Below are positions 1-8,667 of a stretch of 38,264 nucleotides of DNA, in pieces. Each line of letters starts with the position of its first letter. The stretch's first letter is position 1. Made by a program: the position numbers and the translations under genes. The stretch covers positions 1 through 38,264 of the forward strand of contig DPGN01000018.1 in the NCBI GenBank assembly GCA_003523185.1. Reading direction: 5' to 3'. This DNA comes from Halieaceae bacterium (GTDB lineage Bacteria; Pseudomonadota; Gammaproteobacteria; Pseudomonadales; Halieaceae). The notes beneath the pieces were generated by a model, which did no database searches, was not told the origin of the DNA, and saw only the letters and a program-made list of their open reading frames with translations.

Positions 1-23
1 CCACATGCACGTCCCATCGAGGG

Positions 24-1424
24 CTACGGCAACGCAGTGAGTGCTTTTTCAAGTTCGCTATCCAGCCAGTAGAGTTCGTAATCGTTACCTGTGACGGCCG
101 CGCGCTCGCGGAGTTGGCTCAAAACCTTGACGCGAAGTTCCATGAGAAGTGGCCTTAGCTCAGGTTCTGTATCAAACCCCTCAAAGAGCTCGAGAAGGAG
201 TAGGGCCTGTTCAGGTTCAGTACGTTGCAGTTTCTCACGGACCAGCGACAGCGCGGCATCCGCTTCAATAATCCCGGCGAGATCACCCAGAACCGCGGAT
301 TGTGGCGTCGCATAAAGCTCGCTAGTGCGATCAAAGTGGAACCAGGTCGCGTAATACTCCCAGATCGACTTTACCGCCCAGCTGACTTTGCCGTGGGTCT
401 CCGACAGTAAGAGGCGCTCGGGCAAACGAATCTCCCTCATCAGCTCGGACAGTGATTTTCCCGAGTTCATTCCCACGACAGTTGCTGAGTGGACAAAATC
501 GACGGCCTCTCGAATCTTGATCATGCCTGCTCTGATGCCCTCGGCGCCTCGCACCGGTTCGAGGTGGCTGGGCAGTAAGGTCTCGATGTCCAGGTTGAGT
601 AGGTGATCAATCGAATTCATGTACTCCACAGGCTTTCGCATTTTTTCACCGCGCATGGTGAAGAGATTGGGAAATTGAGGGAACTGAGGCCCGAAGAAGT
701 CACCGGTGAGCAGCACCTTATCGTCGGGCAACCAAAGCACCACGTTGTCTGCACCCTCGGCACCGGGTGTCGCGTGGACTTCGAAACGACGACCACCCAA
801 GGTGAAGGTGTAAGGGATATCGTTGTCCACACGAACATCAGGAATCAGTCCTCGAAAGTCCATGCCGGGCAGGGTTCGAGGCGTCTCGGGGATCCATGGA
901 AACAGGGTGCGATTGCGCTGATGTAGGTAGGGGTTGAGCTCCGTGAGATATCGCTGCTCTTCTTCAAACTCTTCATGAGCGATGAGCTCGGTATTTTCCC
1001 CTGACCAAAGCCGTGTGCCGCCGACATGGTCAGCATGACTGTGACTCAACACAATTTTGACTGGCTCAAAATCACCCAGAGCCACTTTTAGCTTACGGAT
1101 TTGCTCGCTGGCTTGAATCACTAGTCCGGTATCAAAGATGACGTTACCTTCCGATGTGGTGATGACGAAGGTATTACCGACACCGGAGGCTCGGAATACA
1201 CCGGGCGCCACTTCATCCACCTCGATAGGAAGCGTAATCAATTCAGCAGCCGCGAGACCGCGGGCGTTGTTGTCGGCTACTACGCCGGACATATTGGTCA
1301 CAGCGGCTTTACCGGCGGCACTCGCGATAGTCTGGCGAGCTTTGCTCTGTAAGGCATCAAGATTGGCTAGTACCAATATGGCGATAACTACACCCAAAGT
1401 GATTAGAAGATTTCTCGGCCGCAT
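24..1424 (-). CDS. MBL-fold hydrolase, alkylsulfatase-like, membrane-anchored
   Basis: Metallo-beta-lactamase-fold hydrolase of 466 residues. The metal-binding motif HSHADH is visible (His128, His130, Asp132, His133), followed by later ligand regions LLTGDFFG and LLPSHLEP. The C-terminal third contains a WAVKSIWEYYATWF stretch and a helical region, which resembles the dimerisation part of SdsA1-type alkyl sulfatases, so sulfate-ester cleavage is a reasonable guess but unproven. An N-terminal hydrophobic segment (about residues 6-21) should act as a signal anchor or uncleaved signal, placing the enzyme in the periplasm. I chose the ATG at 1424 rather than an upstream extension because it starts directly before this segment and is preceded by AAGAG. 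It is divergent from the sulfatase gene across an 80-base gap. Substrate unknown; other MBL hydrolase roles are possible. Confidence 0.8.
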   Translation of the reverse strand: MRPRNLLITLGVVIAILVLANLDALQSKARQTIASAAGKAAVTNMSGVVADNNARGLAAAELITLPIEVDEVAPGVFRASGVGNTFVITTSEGNVIFDTGLVIQASEQIRKLKVALGDFEPVKIVLSHSHADHVGGTRLWSGENTELIAHEEFEEEQRYLTELNPYLHQRNRTLFPWIPETPRTLPGMDFRGLIPDVRVDNDIPYTFTLGGRRFEVHATPGAEGADNVVLWLPDDKVLLTGDFFGPQFPQFPNLFTMRGEKMRKPVEYMNSIDHLLNLDIETLLPSHLEPVRGAEGIRAGMIKIREAVDFVHSATVVGMNSGKSLSELMREIRLPERLLLSETHGKVSWAVKSIWEYYATWFHFDRTSELYATPQSAVLGDLAGIIEADAALSLVREKLQRTEPEQALLLLELFEGFDTEPELRPLLMELRVKVLSQLRERAAVTGNDYELYWLDSELEKALTALP

Positions 1425-1456
1425 GGTTTTCACTCTTATTGTCTGCGCGATACTCT

Positions 1457-1486
1457 TTGAGAGGCAGTGTGCCACAGCAAGATAAT
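1457..1486 (+). promoter_or_regulatory. candidate sigma70 promoter for the sulfatase operon
   Basis: TTGAGA at 1457-1462 and GATAAT at 1481-1486 are separated by 18 bases, a plausible -35/-10 pair, 18 bases before the ATG at 1505. It lies in the short divergent gap, so control could be shared with the minus-strand hydrolase. Seen by eye only. Confidence 0.35.
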
Positions 1487-1504
1487 AAAAAAGGAAGGTG
1501 GGTT

Positions 1505-3124
1505 ATGGTCCGAATAGGGGCCTTTTTCTTCAGCGCGATCATGATGCTAGTGTCGGTATCTGTGATCGCCAGCGACAAGCCAAACATCATAGTCATGGTG
1601 GCAGACGATCTTGGTTGGGCCGATGTGGGTTTTCATGGCAACCAGGTGATTGAAACACCTTCGCTTGATCGGCTTGCGGCTGAAGGTGCGCAACTCAATC
1701 GTTTTTACACCACACCTATCTGCTCGCCGACCCGTGCAGCCCTCATGACGGGGCGTGATCCAATTCGGCTGGGGGTTGCCTATTCCACCATCATGCCTTG
1801 GCATAACAACGGTATTCACCCGGAAGAGACGTTCTTACCCGAGTTGTTCCTCGATGCAGGCTACCAGACAGCGATGGTAGGTAAATGGCACTTGGGTCAT
1901 GCTCAGCAGTCTTACCATCCCAATGCTCGGGGTTTTGAGCACTTCTACGGCCACTTGCACACGGAAGTGGGTTTTTACCCTCCCTTTGCGAGCCTTGGCG
2001 GCAAGGACTTTCAGCAAAATGGTGTATCGATTGATGACCAGGGCTATGAAAGTTTCTTACTGGCTGACGAGGTTAGTCGCTACATTGAGGAGCGGGATCA
2101 ATCACGCCCCTTTTTCATCTACATGCCGTTTATTGCGCCACACACGCCACTCGACGCGCCAGAAGACTTGCAGGCGAAGTATGCTGACATGCCCGATGAG
2201 CGCGGCAAGTCACGCAGTAAAATGGCCGACAACACACGCTTCATGGCGAAAATGACGGGACGCGATAGCGCGCGGCCCATGTACGCAGCGGTGGTTGACG
2301 GCATGGACCAAGCCATCGGGAGGGTTCTGGATACGCTGGATGCCGAGGGACTTGCAGACAACACGATCGTTCTCTTTTTCTCGGATAACGGTGGCGCTGT
2401 CTATGCCATTGGCGGTGCGGATAATGCGCCGCTGCGAGGTGGTAAGGGTGACACCTTCGAGGGAGGTATCCGAGTCGTAGCAACTGTACGCTGGCCTGAG
2501 CAGATCCCCGCGGGTAGTCGGGTCGATTCCATCATGTCGGTGATGGATGTCCTACCGACACTCGCTGCCGCCGCTGGGATTGAGCCGTCAACCCATAACC
2601 GTCTGGACGGGCGCAATATGGTGGCCGCGCTGACGGAAGCTGAAGCCATCCCGCGAGAGGATCTTCTGTTCTTTATTGCGGAGTCGCCCTTTAAAAATAC
2701 CGTCAACGTGACGGCATTTAATGACAAGTGGAAACTGGTTCAGCGAATCGAAACAGGCTTTACGTCGGTCGAGGTCACTAATTTCCTGTTCAATATCGCC
2801 CAAGATCCTTACGAGTATCAGAATCTGGCTCAGGCGAATCCGGATGTGGTGGCCGACCTCGCGAATGAAATCCGTCATTGGCGCAATCTCTATCCTGTGG
2901 CGGGAACGCGGTCCGAATTGATGCCGCCACCGGGCTGGCGAGCGCCGGTTGACTGGGCTGATTACCCCCAGCAAGACAGCGATCTTCAAGCTGAGCCATC
3001 AGGCGGTATGCCACCGGAAAATGCCATTCGCATGCTCGATTGGCAGTACGGCGAAAATGGCCGACTCATTTACAACTGCGAGCCTTATCGCTGGGCGGGC
3101 GGCGGCTTATGCAAGCGCCAATGA
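1505..3124 (+). CDS. Formylglycine-dependent sulfatase (arylsulfatase family)
   Basis: Type I sulfatase of 539 residues that would hydrolyse a sulfate ester. The catalytic motif CSPTR is present with Cys73 (codon at 1721) as the residue converted to formylglycine, so it needs a maturation enzyme not found in this window. Other sulfatase hallmarks are the N-terminal Asp-Asp metal ligands (ADDLGW), the GKWHLG signature and the FFSDNGG metal-binding segment. A signal peptide ends near residue 23 (VIASDKPN), implying export. The ATG at 1505 was chosen because it begins the signal peptide and follows AAGGAAGG; an upstream in-frame ATG at 1439 would add residues before it. It heads a plus-strand group with a P450 and an SDR, which suggests a sulfated lipid or steroid substrate. 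This is inference from neighbours. Confidence 0.92.
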   Translation: MVRIGAFFFSAIMMLVSVSVIASDKPNIIVMVADDLGWADVGFHGNQVIETPSLDRLAAEGAQLNRFYTTPICSPTRAALMTGRDPIRLGVAYSTIMPWHNNGIHPEETFLPELFLDAGYQTAMVGKWHLGHAQQSYHPNARGFEHFYGHLHTEVGFYPPFASLGGKDFQQNGVSIDDQGYESFLLADEVSRYIEERDQSRPFFIYMPFIAPHTPLDAPEDLQAKYADMPDERGKSRSKMADNTRFMAKMTGRDSARPMYAAVVDGMDQAIGRVLDTLDAEGLADNTIVLFFSDNGGAVYAIGGADNAPLRGGKGDTFEGGIRVVATVRWPEQIPAGSRVDSIMSVMDVLPTLAAAAGIEPSTHNRLDGRNMVAALTEAEAIPREDLLFFIAESPFKNTVNVTAFNDKWKLVQRIETGFTSVEVTNFLFNIAQDPYEYQNLAQANPDVVADLANEIRHWRNLYPVAGTRSELMPPPGWRAPVDWADYPQQDSDLQAEPSGGMPPENAIRMLDWQYGENGRLIYNCEPYRWAGGGLCKRQ

Positions 3125-3227
3125 GCCTAGCTTGCGGTCAGTAGATGCCTCGGTCTGTCGCTAGTGCGTTCGGGTGAACGATGCTTATTGCAGGTCTGAG
3201 CGCAGGCACGGGCGTATTACTTTCTAA

Positions 3228-3238
3228 CTGTCAGACAG
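3228..3238. promoter_or_regulatory. 11-base palindrome upstream of P450
   Basis: CTGTC-A-GACAG is a perfect inverted repeat ending 19 bases before the P450 start. The 133-base gap between sulfatase and P450 could hold an operator or secondary promoter. A short palindrome can occur by chance, so this is only a candidate. Confidence 0.2.
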
Positions 3239-3257
3239 AACCGTAACGGAGAGAATT

Positions 3258-4508
3258 ATGTCAGGCTGTCCATTTACCCATCCTTTGGATCTCGACGCCT
3301 ATCGTGACGGCATGCCTTACGCAGCGCTGGCTGAGGCGCGCGCGCAGGGTAGCTTTGTGCGGTATGAGGATCCCGATACCGGAGTCCCCTACTGGGCGGC
3401 GGTGAAGCGAGATGCCTTGGATTTTGTCTCGCAGAACCCTGCACTGTTCTCATCGGAAGTCGAGGGGCCTTTCCCCATGGAGCCTGCGGATGAGATGACT
3501 CGCGAAGTCACAAAGATCATGAACGCCAATAGCTTTATTGCTATGGATCCACCGAAGCACGTCACACACCGGCGTATTGTGAAGGATGCATTCACACCCA
3601 AGGCCGTGGCCGCCATGGAGCCCTGGCTTCGTCAACAAGCCAAGCAGATTATCGATCGCGTGGCATCCCGCGGCGAGTGCGAGTTTGTGGAGGAAGTTGC
3701 GGCTGAGTTACCGCTAATGGCAATTCTCGAGCTCTTGGGTGTACCTCTTGAGGACCGCGCGCAGTTCTTTAAGTGGACCAACACCATGGCCTTTGCTGAT
3801 GATCCGGATGTCGCAGGCGGCATGGCGGACGCGCAAACCGCCTCATTTGAGGTCATGATCTACGCCGCCGAGCTTGCCCAGAAACAGCGGCAGGGGTTTA
3901 CGGGTCCGGTGATACAGGCGCTACTCGAGGGGGAGATAGACGGCCAGCCCGTTACCGATGAAATGTTCTCTTGGGTGTTTATTCTGTTGATGGTTGGGGG
4001 AAATGAAAGTACGCGGACCGCCATTGCACACGGTCTGAGACTGCTCATGGAAAACCCCGATCAATTGCAGCATTTGGTCGACCATCCTGAGGATATTGGG
4101 GCTGCTGTTGAGGAAATGCTGCGCTACAACACGGCGTTTATTGCCATGCGCCGGACCGCTACTCAGGACATCGAGTGGCAGGGTTATAAGTTCAGAAAAG
4201 GTGACAAGATCGTCCTGCATTACCACGCGGTGAATCATGATGAAGACGTCTTTGGCGATGACGCGCTTACTTTTGACATCCACCGCATGAAACGCATGCC
4301 AACGCTTAACCGGGAGATTCGCTCCTTTGGAATAGGGCAGCACTTCTGCTTGGGTATTAATCTCGCGCGTCTTGAGATGCGCATCATGTTTGAAGAGCTA
4401 CTGCCGCGTCTTCGGAATCCGCGACTGGCGGGTGATATTACCTATATGCGATCGTTCTTCATTTCGACCATCAAATCCATGCCGATCGAATTTACGCCGG
4501 AGCGTTAG
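3258..4508 (+). CDS. Cytochrome P450 monooxygenase
   Basis: Soluble bacterial class I type P450 of 416 residues. The haem-binding loop FGIGQHFCLG is complete with Cys at about residue 364. The K-helix ExxR is seen as EEMLR. The I-helix oxygen-activation motif reads GGNEST instead of the more common AG-x-(D/E)TT, so Ser replaces the first Thr. The sequence MDPPKHVTHRRIV and the general shape recall the CYP125/CYP142/CYP124 group that hydroxylates steroid side chains, but I cannot assign a family without alignment. No ferredoxin or ferredoxin reductase gene lies in the window, so electrons must come from partners encoded elsewhere. GGAGAG precedes the ATG at 3258. It sits between the sulfatase and an SDR that could oxidise the alcohol formed. 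Confidence 0.93.
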   Translation: MSGCPFTHPLDLDAYRDGMPYAALAEARAQGSFVRYEDPDTGVPYWAAVKRDALDFVSQNPALFSSEVEGPFPMEPADEMTREVTKIMNANSFIAMDPPKHVTHRRIVKDAFTPKAVAAMEPWLRQQAKQIIDRVASRGECEFVEEVAAELPLMAILELLGVPLEDRAQFFKWTNTMAFADDPDVAGGMADAQTASFEVMIYAAELAQKQRQGFTGPVIQALLEGEIDGQPVTDEMFSWVFILLMVGGNESTRTAIAHGLRLLMENPDQLQHLVDHPEDIGAAVEEMLRYNTAFIAMRRTATQDIEWQGYKFRKGDKIVLHYHAVNHDEDVFGDDALTFDIHRMKRMPTLNREIRSFGIGQHFCLGINLARLEMRIMFEELLPRLRNPRLAGDITYMRSFFISTIKSMPIEFTPER

Positions 4509-4581
4509 AGTCAACTTCGAGAGCCAATGCAAAAAGGCCAGCACAGGGAAATGAGGCTGTAAAAGCGAGAGAGGGGGAACT

Positions 4582-5352
4582 ATGGCATTCACAGGTCAGT
4601 TAGCAGTCATCACTGGGGGTGGCAGCGGTATGGGCCAAGCCTGGGCGAGACAGCTTGCCAACGAGGGAGCGACCGTTGCCATTCTCGATGTGAACAGCGA
4701 GGGCATGGGCGATACCGCTTCGGGCTTCGACAGTGTTCACCGGTTCGAAATCGATATCACGGATTCATCGGCGGTAAGCGACGTATTCCACGATATTGAA
4801 GCATCCTTAGGCCCAGTCGAGCGGGTGATTAATGCCGCCGCTATCATGCCATTTGGGCGTCTCGTTGAAGAGGATCCGCGTGTCACCAATAAGGTGATGT
4901 CGGTCAACTATGGGGGGCTCGCCAATGTTGCTACGGCGGCCTTACCCCCTATGCTCGAGCGAGGCTACGGCGACTTCATCAGTTTTTCGTCGATGACCGG
5001 CATCATTCCCGGTCTACTCATGGGCGCTTATGCCTCGAGTAAAGCAGCGGTCCAACATTACAGCGAAATTCTGTATCACGAAAATCGCGACAGTGGTCTG
5101 CGCTTTTGTTGCGTTTGTCCGCCGGCGGTTGCAACGCCGCTGTGGCGTCAGGCAGAGGCTACCGTGGTGCCCAAGCTGCCCTCGAAGGGCGAGACGCTGA
5201 CGCCCGATCAGGTCATTGCCGAAGTGGAGCGATGCCTCGAGAGCGGCAAGCCCTTCGCCTATCCGGGCAAGCAGACCAAATTTGGCGTCATGATGCGACG
5301 CCTGTTCCCCGGTCTCGTCTGGAAGGCCTCTCACGAGGCTGAGGGTTTCTAG
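4582..5352 (+). CDS. SDR family oxidoreductase
   Basis: Classical short-chain dehydrogenase of 256 residues. The NAD(P) motif TGGGSGMG starts at residue 11, the usual NNAG is changed to NAAA, and the active-site YASSK is at Tyr150/Lys154. Asp37 after the second strand (AILDVN) suggests NAD(H) preference. The C-terminal end (KFGVMMRRLFPGLVWK) is basic and amphipathic, as in SDRs that touch membranes. A good GAGAGGGGG site precedes the ATG. It is 73 bases downstream of the P450 in the same orientation and probably co-transcribed, so a role in oxidising a P450-generated alcohol or a steroid hydroxyl is plausible. Substrate not determined. Confidence 0.9.
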   Translation: MAFTGQLAVITGGGSGMGQAWARQLANEGATVAILDVNSEGMGDTASGFDSVHRFEIDITDSSAVSDVFHDIEASLGPVERVINAAAIMPFGRLVEEDPRVTNKVMSVNYGGLANVATAALPPMLERGYGDFISFSSMTGIIPGLLMGAYASSKAAVQHYSEILYHENRDSGLRFCCVCPPAVATPLWRQAEATVVPKLPSKGETLTPDQVIAEVERCLESGKPFAYPGKQTKFGVMMRRLFPGLVWKASHEAEGF

Positions 5353-5376
5353 GGTCCTAAAAAAACACCTTAGGCG

Positions 5377-6675
5377 CTAGCCGCCAAAGCGTTCATGTAC
5401 TGCTCTGCGCCTGACCTCAACCGCTTTGCGTCGCTCCTCGGGCGACAACTTGGGAAGGTCCTTGATGTAAGTGGCTAACTCTTCAGGGGATAAGACGCGC
5501 GTCCGTGGCTGATCTGCTTTCGTGGGTGGAGATTCAAGACCCTGCCATCGCATGAAAATAAGCCCCTCATCATGGCCTGCCGGATCAAGCCAGTTTGCAA
5601 CACCGGGATCCTCGAGTGAGATCAGTGCATAACAGCGACTCTCATCTTCGCGACAACCCAATTGAGTCATATTCAGGGTGCTCGTGTGATTCTCATAATC
5701 CATGCTGACGAACCAACGATTACCCAGCTGAATTCCCATGTAAGGGGCGCCAGTATCCCCAAATTCGATGAGCATGGTCTCATCAGGTGCCAGCTTGAAG
5801 TTGCCAAAGGCTGAGTACTGACCAACAAGACCACCGGGCGTCACCCGCATGTTGAAAATCGAGTTGTTGGGCACCAATGACCACATGCGATCGGCGATCG
5901 CGATCCAGCTTGCGGTTCGATCGTACATCGACTGCGAGGTGCGTTTTAAACCGGCAACCATCGAAGCTGCTGTCAACGGTTCGGGCGGCTCCCCATCGGT
6001 GTCGAGTCGCTCGATGTATAAAGGGTCAATACGTTCGGTTTCCCAGTCTGAGTGGGTGAATCTGACTAGCAGTGATTCGGCCCCGGGCGCGTTTTTCATC
6101 CAGTTTTTCGCGTCATCGGGCCGCTCAGGGCTGATGACAATCTCAAAATTGCCGTCTTCATCGAGGACGAGGTCCTCGTCATACAGCACATCGACATTGG
6201 TGCTGGAGCCTGCGTTACCCACCCCCGGGACGCCAATAACTAGCTGGAAAATGAGCTGAGTGGTATTACCGCGCTTTCCATACAGCCGATAGCTGCCTTC
6301 ATCGTCGAGTAGGGCGAAAAAGTAGTTGTTATCGGGGTTGTCGAGACCTGCCTTACTGGTCCAGTCGACACCTCGCATGGCACGAGGGTATTCATGCGAC
6401 ATCAATGCCCCCGATTTGATAGAGCCCACAATGGTATACAGCACGCCGCGATAGGCCTCTGCAGCAGCTAAGGGATCGTCAAAATTTTCATGGGTTTTAT
6501 ACAGCGCCAAGGTATCGCGCTGTGCCTGAATGAACTCCTCGAAGGCGGCATCCATGGGGTTCGAGGCATCCATTGCTTGTGCATCGAAGCGTGGTGCAGG
6601 AGCCGTAAATCGTCCGGCGGTAAAGGCCGTCGCGGTAACCGCTAAAACAATGAGTGCCAGGGCAATTTTCTTCAC
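5377..6675 (-). CDS. Secreted DUF1214 domain protein
   Basis: Protein of 432 residues with an N-terminal signal peptide (hydrophobic residues about 5-20) and a DUF1214-type C-terminal region, recognised from GIQLGNRWFVSMDY and the DPGVANWLDPAGHDEG segment, which are characteristic of that family. The first half (LDNPDNNYFFALLDDEGSYRL) matches the part usually found with it. Biochemical function of the family is unknown to me; such proteins are often encoded in lipid and steroid degradation loci. The start is GTG at 6675, supported by AGGAG six bases upstream and by the signal peptide beginning exactly there. The C-terminus is charged and helical. It is convergent with the SDR at 4582 and transcribed away from the OYE gene. 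Confidence 0.85.
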   Translation of the reverse strand: MKKIALALIVLAVTATAFTAGRFTAPAPRFDAQAMDASNPMDAAFEEFIQAQRDTLALYKTHENFDDPLAAAEAYRGVLYTIVGSIKSGALMSHEYPRAMRGVDWTSKAGLDNPDNNYFFALLDDEGSYRLYGKRGNTTQLIFQLVIGVPGVGNAGSSTNVDVLYDEDLVLDEDGNFEIVISPERPDDAKNWMKNAPGAESLLVRFTHSDWETERIDPLYIERLDTDGEPPEPLTAASMVAGLKRTSQSMYDRTASWIAIADRMWSLVPNNSIFNMRVTPGGLVGQYSAFGNFKLAPDETMLIEFGDTGAPYMGIQLGNRWFVSMDYENHTSTLNMTQLGCREDESRCYALISLEDPGVANWLDPAGHDEGLIFMRWQGLESPPTKADQPRTRVLSPEELATYIKDLPKLSPEERRKAVEVRRRAVHERFGG

Positions 6676-6880
6676 GGTCGACTCCTATGGCGTCAGAGGT
6701 TCTGTTCGCGATACCAGTGGATGGCATCTGCGACGGGTTTGGTAAGAGGTCTGCATTACTCGCAATACTTATCGTCTTTCTACCCGTCTTCCGAGCGCTT
6801 TCCACCCTCCAAAGGGACGATGGTCTTGTAAGAGGGGTGGGTATACTCGTTGCTTGTGATATTTATCGTTGGACGACCGC

Positions 6881-8101
6881 ATGCTATCGACAGCTTATGA
6901 GCCTTTGAAACTCGGTCCTATTACCTTGCCTAATCGCTTCATCAAAGCGGGCGCAAATGAAAATATGTCGAAGAAAGGGCGTCCCACTCGCGCGATGCGC
7001 ATGCATCACGAGGAGCTCGTGAAAGGTGGCGTTGGCATGACAACCATGGCCTACGTCGCGGTTGAGAAAGACGGCCGAACGCTGCCTGATCAAGTGTGGA
7101 TCCACGACGAGGCTATGGCTGACCTGCGCGCAGTGACAGATGCCGTCCACGCCGCGGGCGGCAAAATCGCGGCACAAATTACGCACGGCGGCAGTTTTGT
7201 AACGGGCGTGTTTATTCCCAAGCGCTTGCAGAGCTCGGTATCGGGCTTCAATCCGGCCGGGTTACTGCGTGGAAATATGTTCCGCCGCGCCATGAATGAG
7301 AAAGACATGGCGCGCATGGTTGATTTGTTCGTGAACGCTGCCGAGCGCTGCTTTGAGGCTGGGTTCGATGCGGTTGAAATCCACATGGGTCATGGCTACT
7401 TATTGAACCAATTTCTGTCACCTCTCGATAACAACCGAACCGATGAGTACGGCGGTAGCGCGCAAAACCGAGCGCGATTCCCTGCGCGGGTGTTGAAAGC
7501 GGTCAAAGCCGCGGTCGGAGACCGTATGGCCGTCATCGCCAAGATCAATGTGGCTGATGGCCGGAGTAAAGGCGCGCAACTGGAAGATGGCATCGTCACG
7601 GCCAAAGCCCTTGAAGCCGCTGGAGCTGACATGTTGGTGCTGTCCGGGGGGCGCAACGTTGAATCGGGCTGGTTTACCTTCGGTAGTAATATGAACTTGG
7701 AGGCCATGCTCCGTGTGATTGGCAAGTGGTCTTTGAGCGGGATGGCAATCGCTTCAACCCAAGCTGCTGTTCCAAAGATAGAGTTCAAAGAGCTGTATTT
7801 CTGGGAGTACTCAACCAAGATCCGTGAGGCGGTGAAGCTGCCGTTAGCCTACCTTGGAGGCGTCAAGTCGGCAGAAAACGTTGCGCAGTGTATGGACGCG
7901 GGCTTTGAGGCTGTGCAATTGGCGAGGGCCTTATTACGCGAGCCAGACCTCGTTAATCGGTGGCAGGACGAGGGCGGCGAATCCCTCTGCGATAACTGCA
8001 ATAGCTGTGTGGCGTACATTTACCACCCGGCGGGAACCTGGTGTATTCATCGACCTGCCAACAACCTTGAGGATAACCAAGTGCTAGCGTCGGTGAGTTA
8101 G
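6881..8101 (+). CDS. Old Yellow Enzyme family reductase with Fe-S-like Cys cluster
   Basis: FMN-dependent ene-reductase of about 406 residues, with the barrel start LKLGPITLPNRF and the catalytic stretch EIHMGHGYLLNQFLSP in which the His-x-x-His substrate-anion pair and Tyr are intact. Near the C-terminus four cysteines (370, 373, 376, 388; pattern C-x2-C-x2-C-x11-C) closely resemble the 4Fe-4S site of 2,4-dienoyl-CoA reductase FadH (C-x2-C-x3-C-x11-C). The FAD/NAD domain that follows in FadH is missing: the protein ends 18 residues after the last Cys. I used the ATG at 6881; a TTG four codons earlier is possible. TATACT at 6842-6847 could be a -10 element. It starts the 6881-11488 group and likely reduces an enone or dienoyl-type intermediate. 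Confidence 0.85.
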   Translation: MLSTAYEPLKLGPITLPNRFIKAGANENMSKKGRPTRAMRMHHEELVKGGVGMTTMAYVAVEKDGRTLPDQVWIHDEAMADLRAVTDAVHAAGGKIAAQITHGGSFVTGVFIPKRLQSSVSGFNPAGLLRGNMFRRAMNEKDMARMVDLFVNAAERCFEAGFDAVEIHMGHGYLLNQFLSPLDNNRTDEYGGSAQNRARFPARVLKAVKAAVGDRMAVIAKINVADGRSKGAQLEDGIVTAKALEAAGADMLVLSGGRNVESGWFTFGSNMNLEAMLRVIGKWSLSGMAIASTQAAVPKIEFKELYFWEYSTKIREAVKLPLAYLGGVKSAENVAQCMDAGFEAVQLARALLREPDLVNRWQDEGGESLCDNCNSCVAYIYHPAGTWCIHRPANNLEDNQVLASVS

Positions 8102-8205
8102 CACCCTCAGGTGAGTCGCCAGTTGAGATAACAATAAAGCGATGGCAACAGCACACAGATAGTTTAGAGGGTCACGAAAAGGTCTAGAGAGAGGATAAGG
8201 CGGTT

Positions 8206-8652
8206 ATGAAAATTGAATTCATACGCGAGGTTGAAGCGCCGAAAGAGCTTGTCTGGTCCGTGATTACCGACTTCGCAGCGTATGCTGAATGGAATCCCTT
8301 TGTGCTTGCCTGTAGCAGTGAGCTGAGAGCGGGTGCACCCATCTCAATGACGGTCCAATTGGGTGATCGCCAGCGTGAGCAAGTAGAGTTTGTTTCCAAA
8401 GTCGTCGCGGGCGAGCTCTTTGAATACCGAATGAAACCGGTGGGGCCGCTACTGCACAGCTATCGGCAGCACGAGGTTGCATCACTCGCTGATGGCAGAA
8501 CACTCTATCGATCAACGTTTGAGCTCAAGGGCTGGTTATCACCATTGGTAGGTGCGATTTTGAGTGGGCCGTTACTCGATGGTTTCAAAGGAATGACGGA
8601 CAGTCTGGTCAGTCGAGCGGAGCACCTCGTCTCAAAGCAAAATACAGAATAA
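8206..8652 (+). CDS. SRPBCC (START/polyketide-cyclase-like) protein
   Basis: Small soluble protein of 148 residues with the SRPBCC helix-grip pattern: N-terminal strand KIEFIREVEAP, then ELVWSVITDFAAYAEWNPF, and a long C-terminal helix (LLDGFKGMTDSLVSRAEHLV). Members bind hydrophobic ligands in a deep cavity or act as cyclases; no catalytic residue can be named. It sits between an OYE and an SDR, so binding or processing of a steroid-like lipid is a fair inference. A purine-rich AGGATAAGG site lies before the ATG. A 104-base gap precedes it, in which I see no clear terminator. Confidence 0.8.
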   Translation: MKIEFIREVEAPKELVWSVITDFAAYAEWNPFVLACSSELRAGAPISMTVQLGDRQREQVEFVSKVVAGELFEYRMKPVGPLLHSYRQHEVASLADGRTLYRSTFELKGWLSPLVGAILSGPLLDGFKGMTDSLVSRAEHLVSKQNTE

Positions 8653-8667
8653 AGCGAGGAGCGAAGT

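Noticed and set aside
5353..5376. Small CCTAA/TTAGG hairpin between convergent genes
   Set aside because: Five AT-rich pairs around an A-rich loop are too weak to call a terminator.
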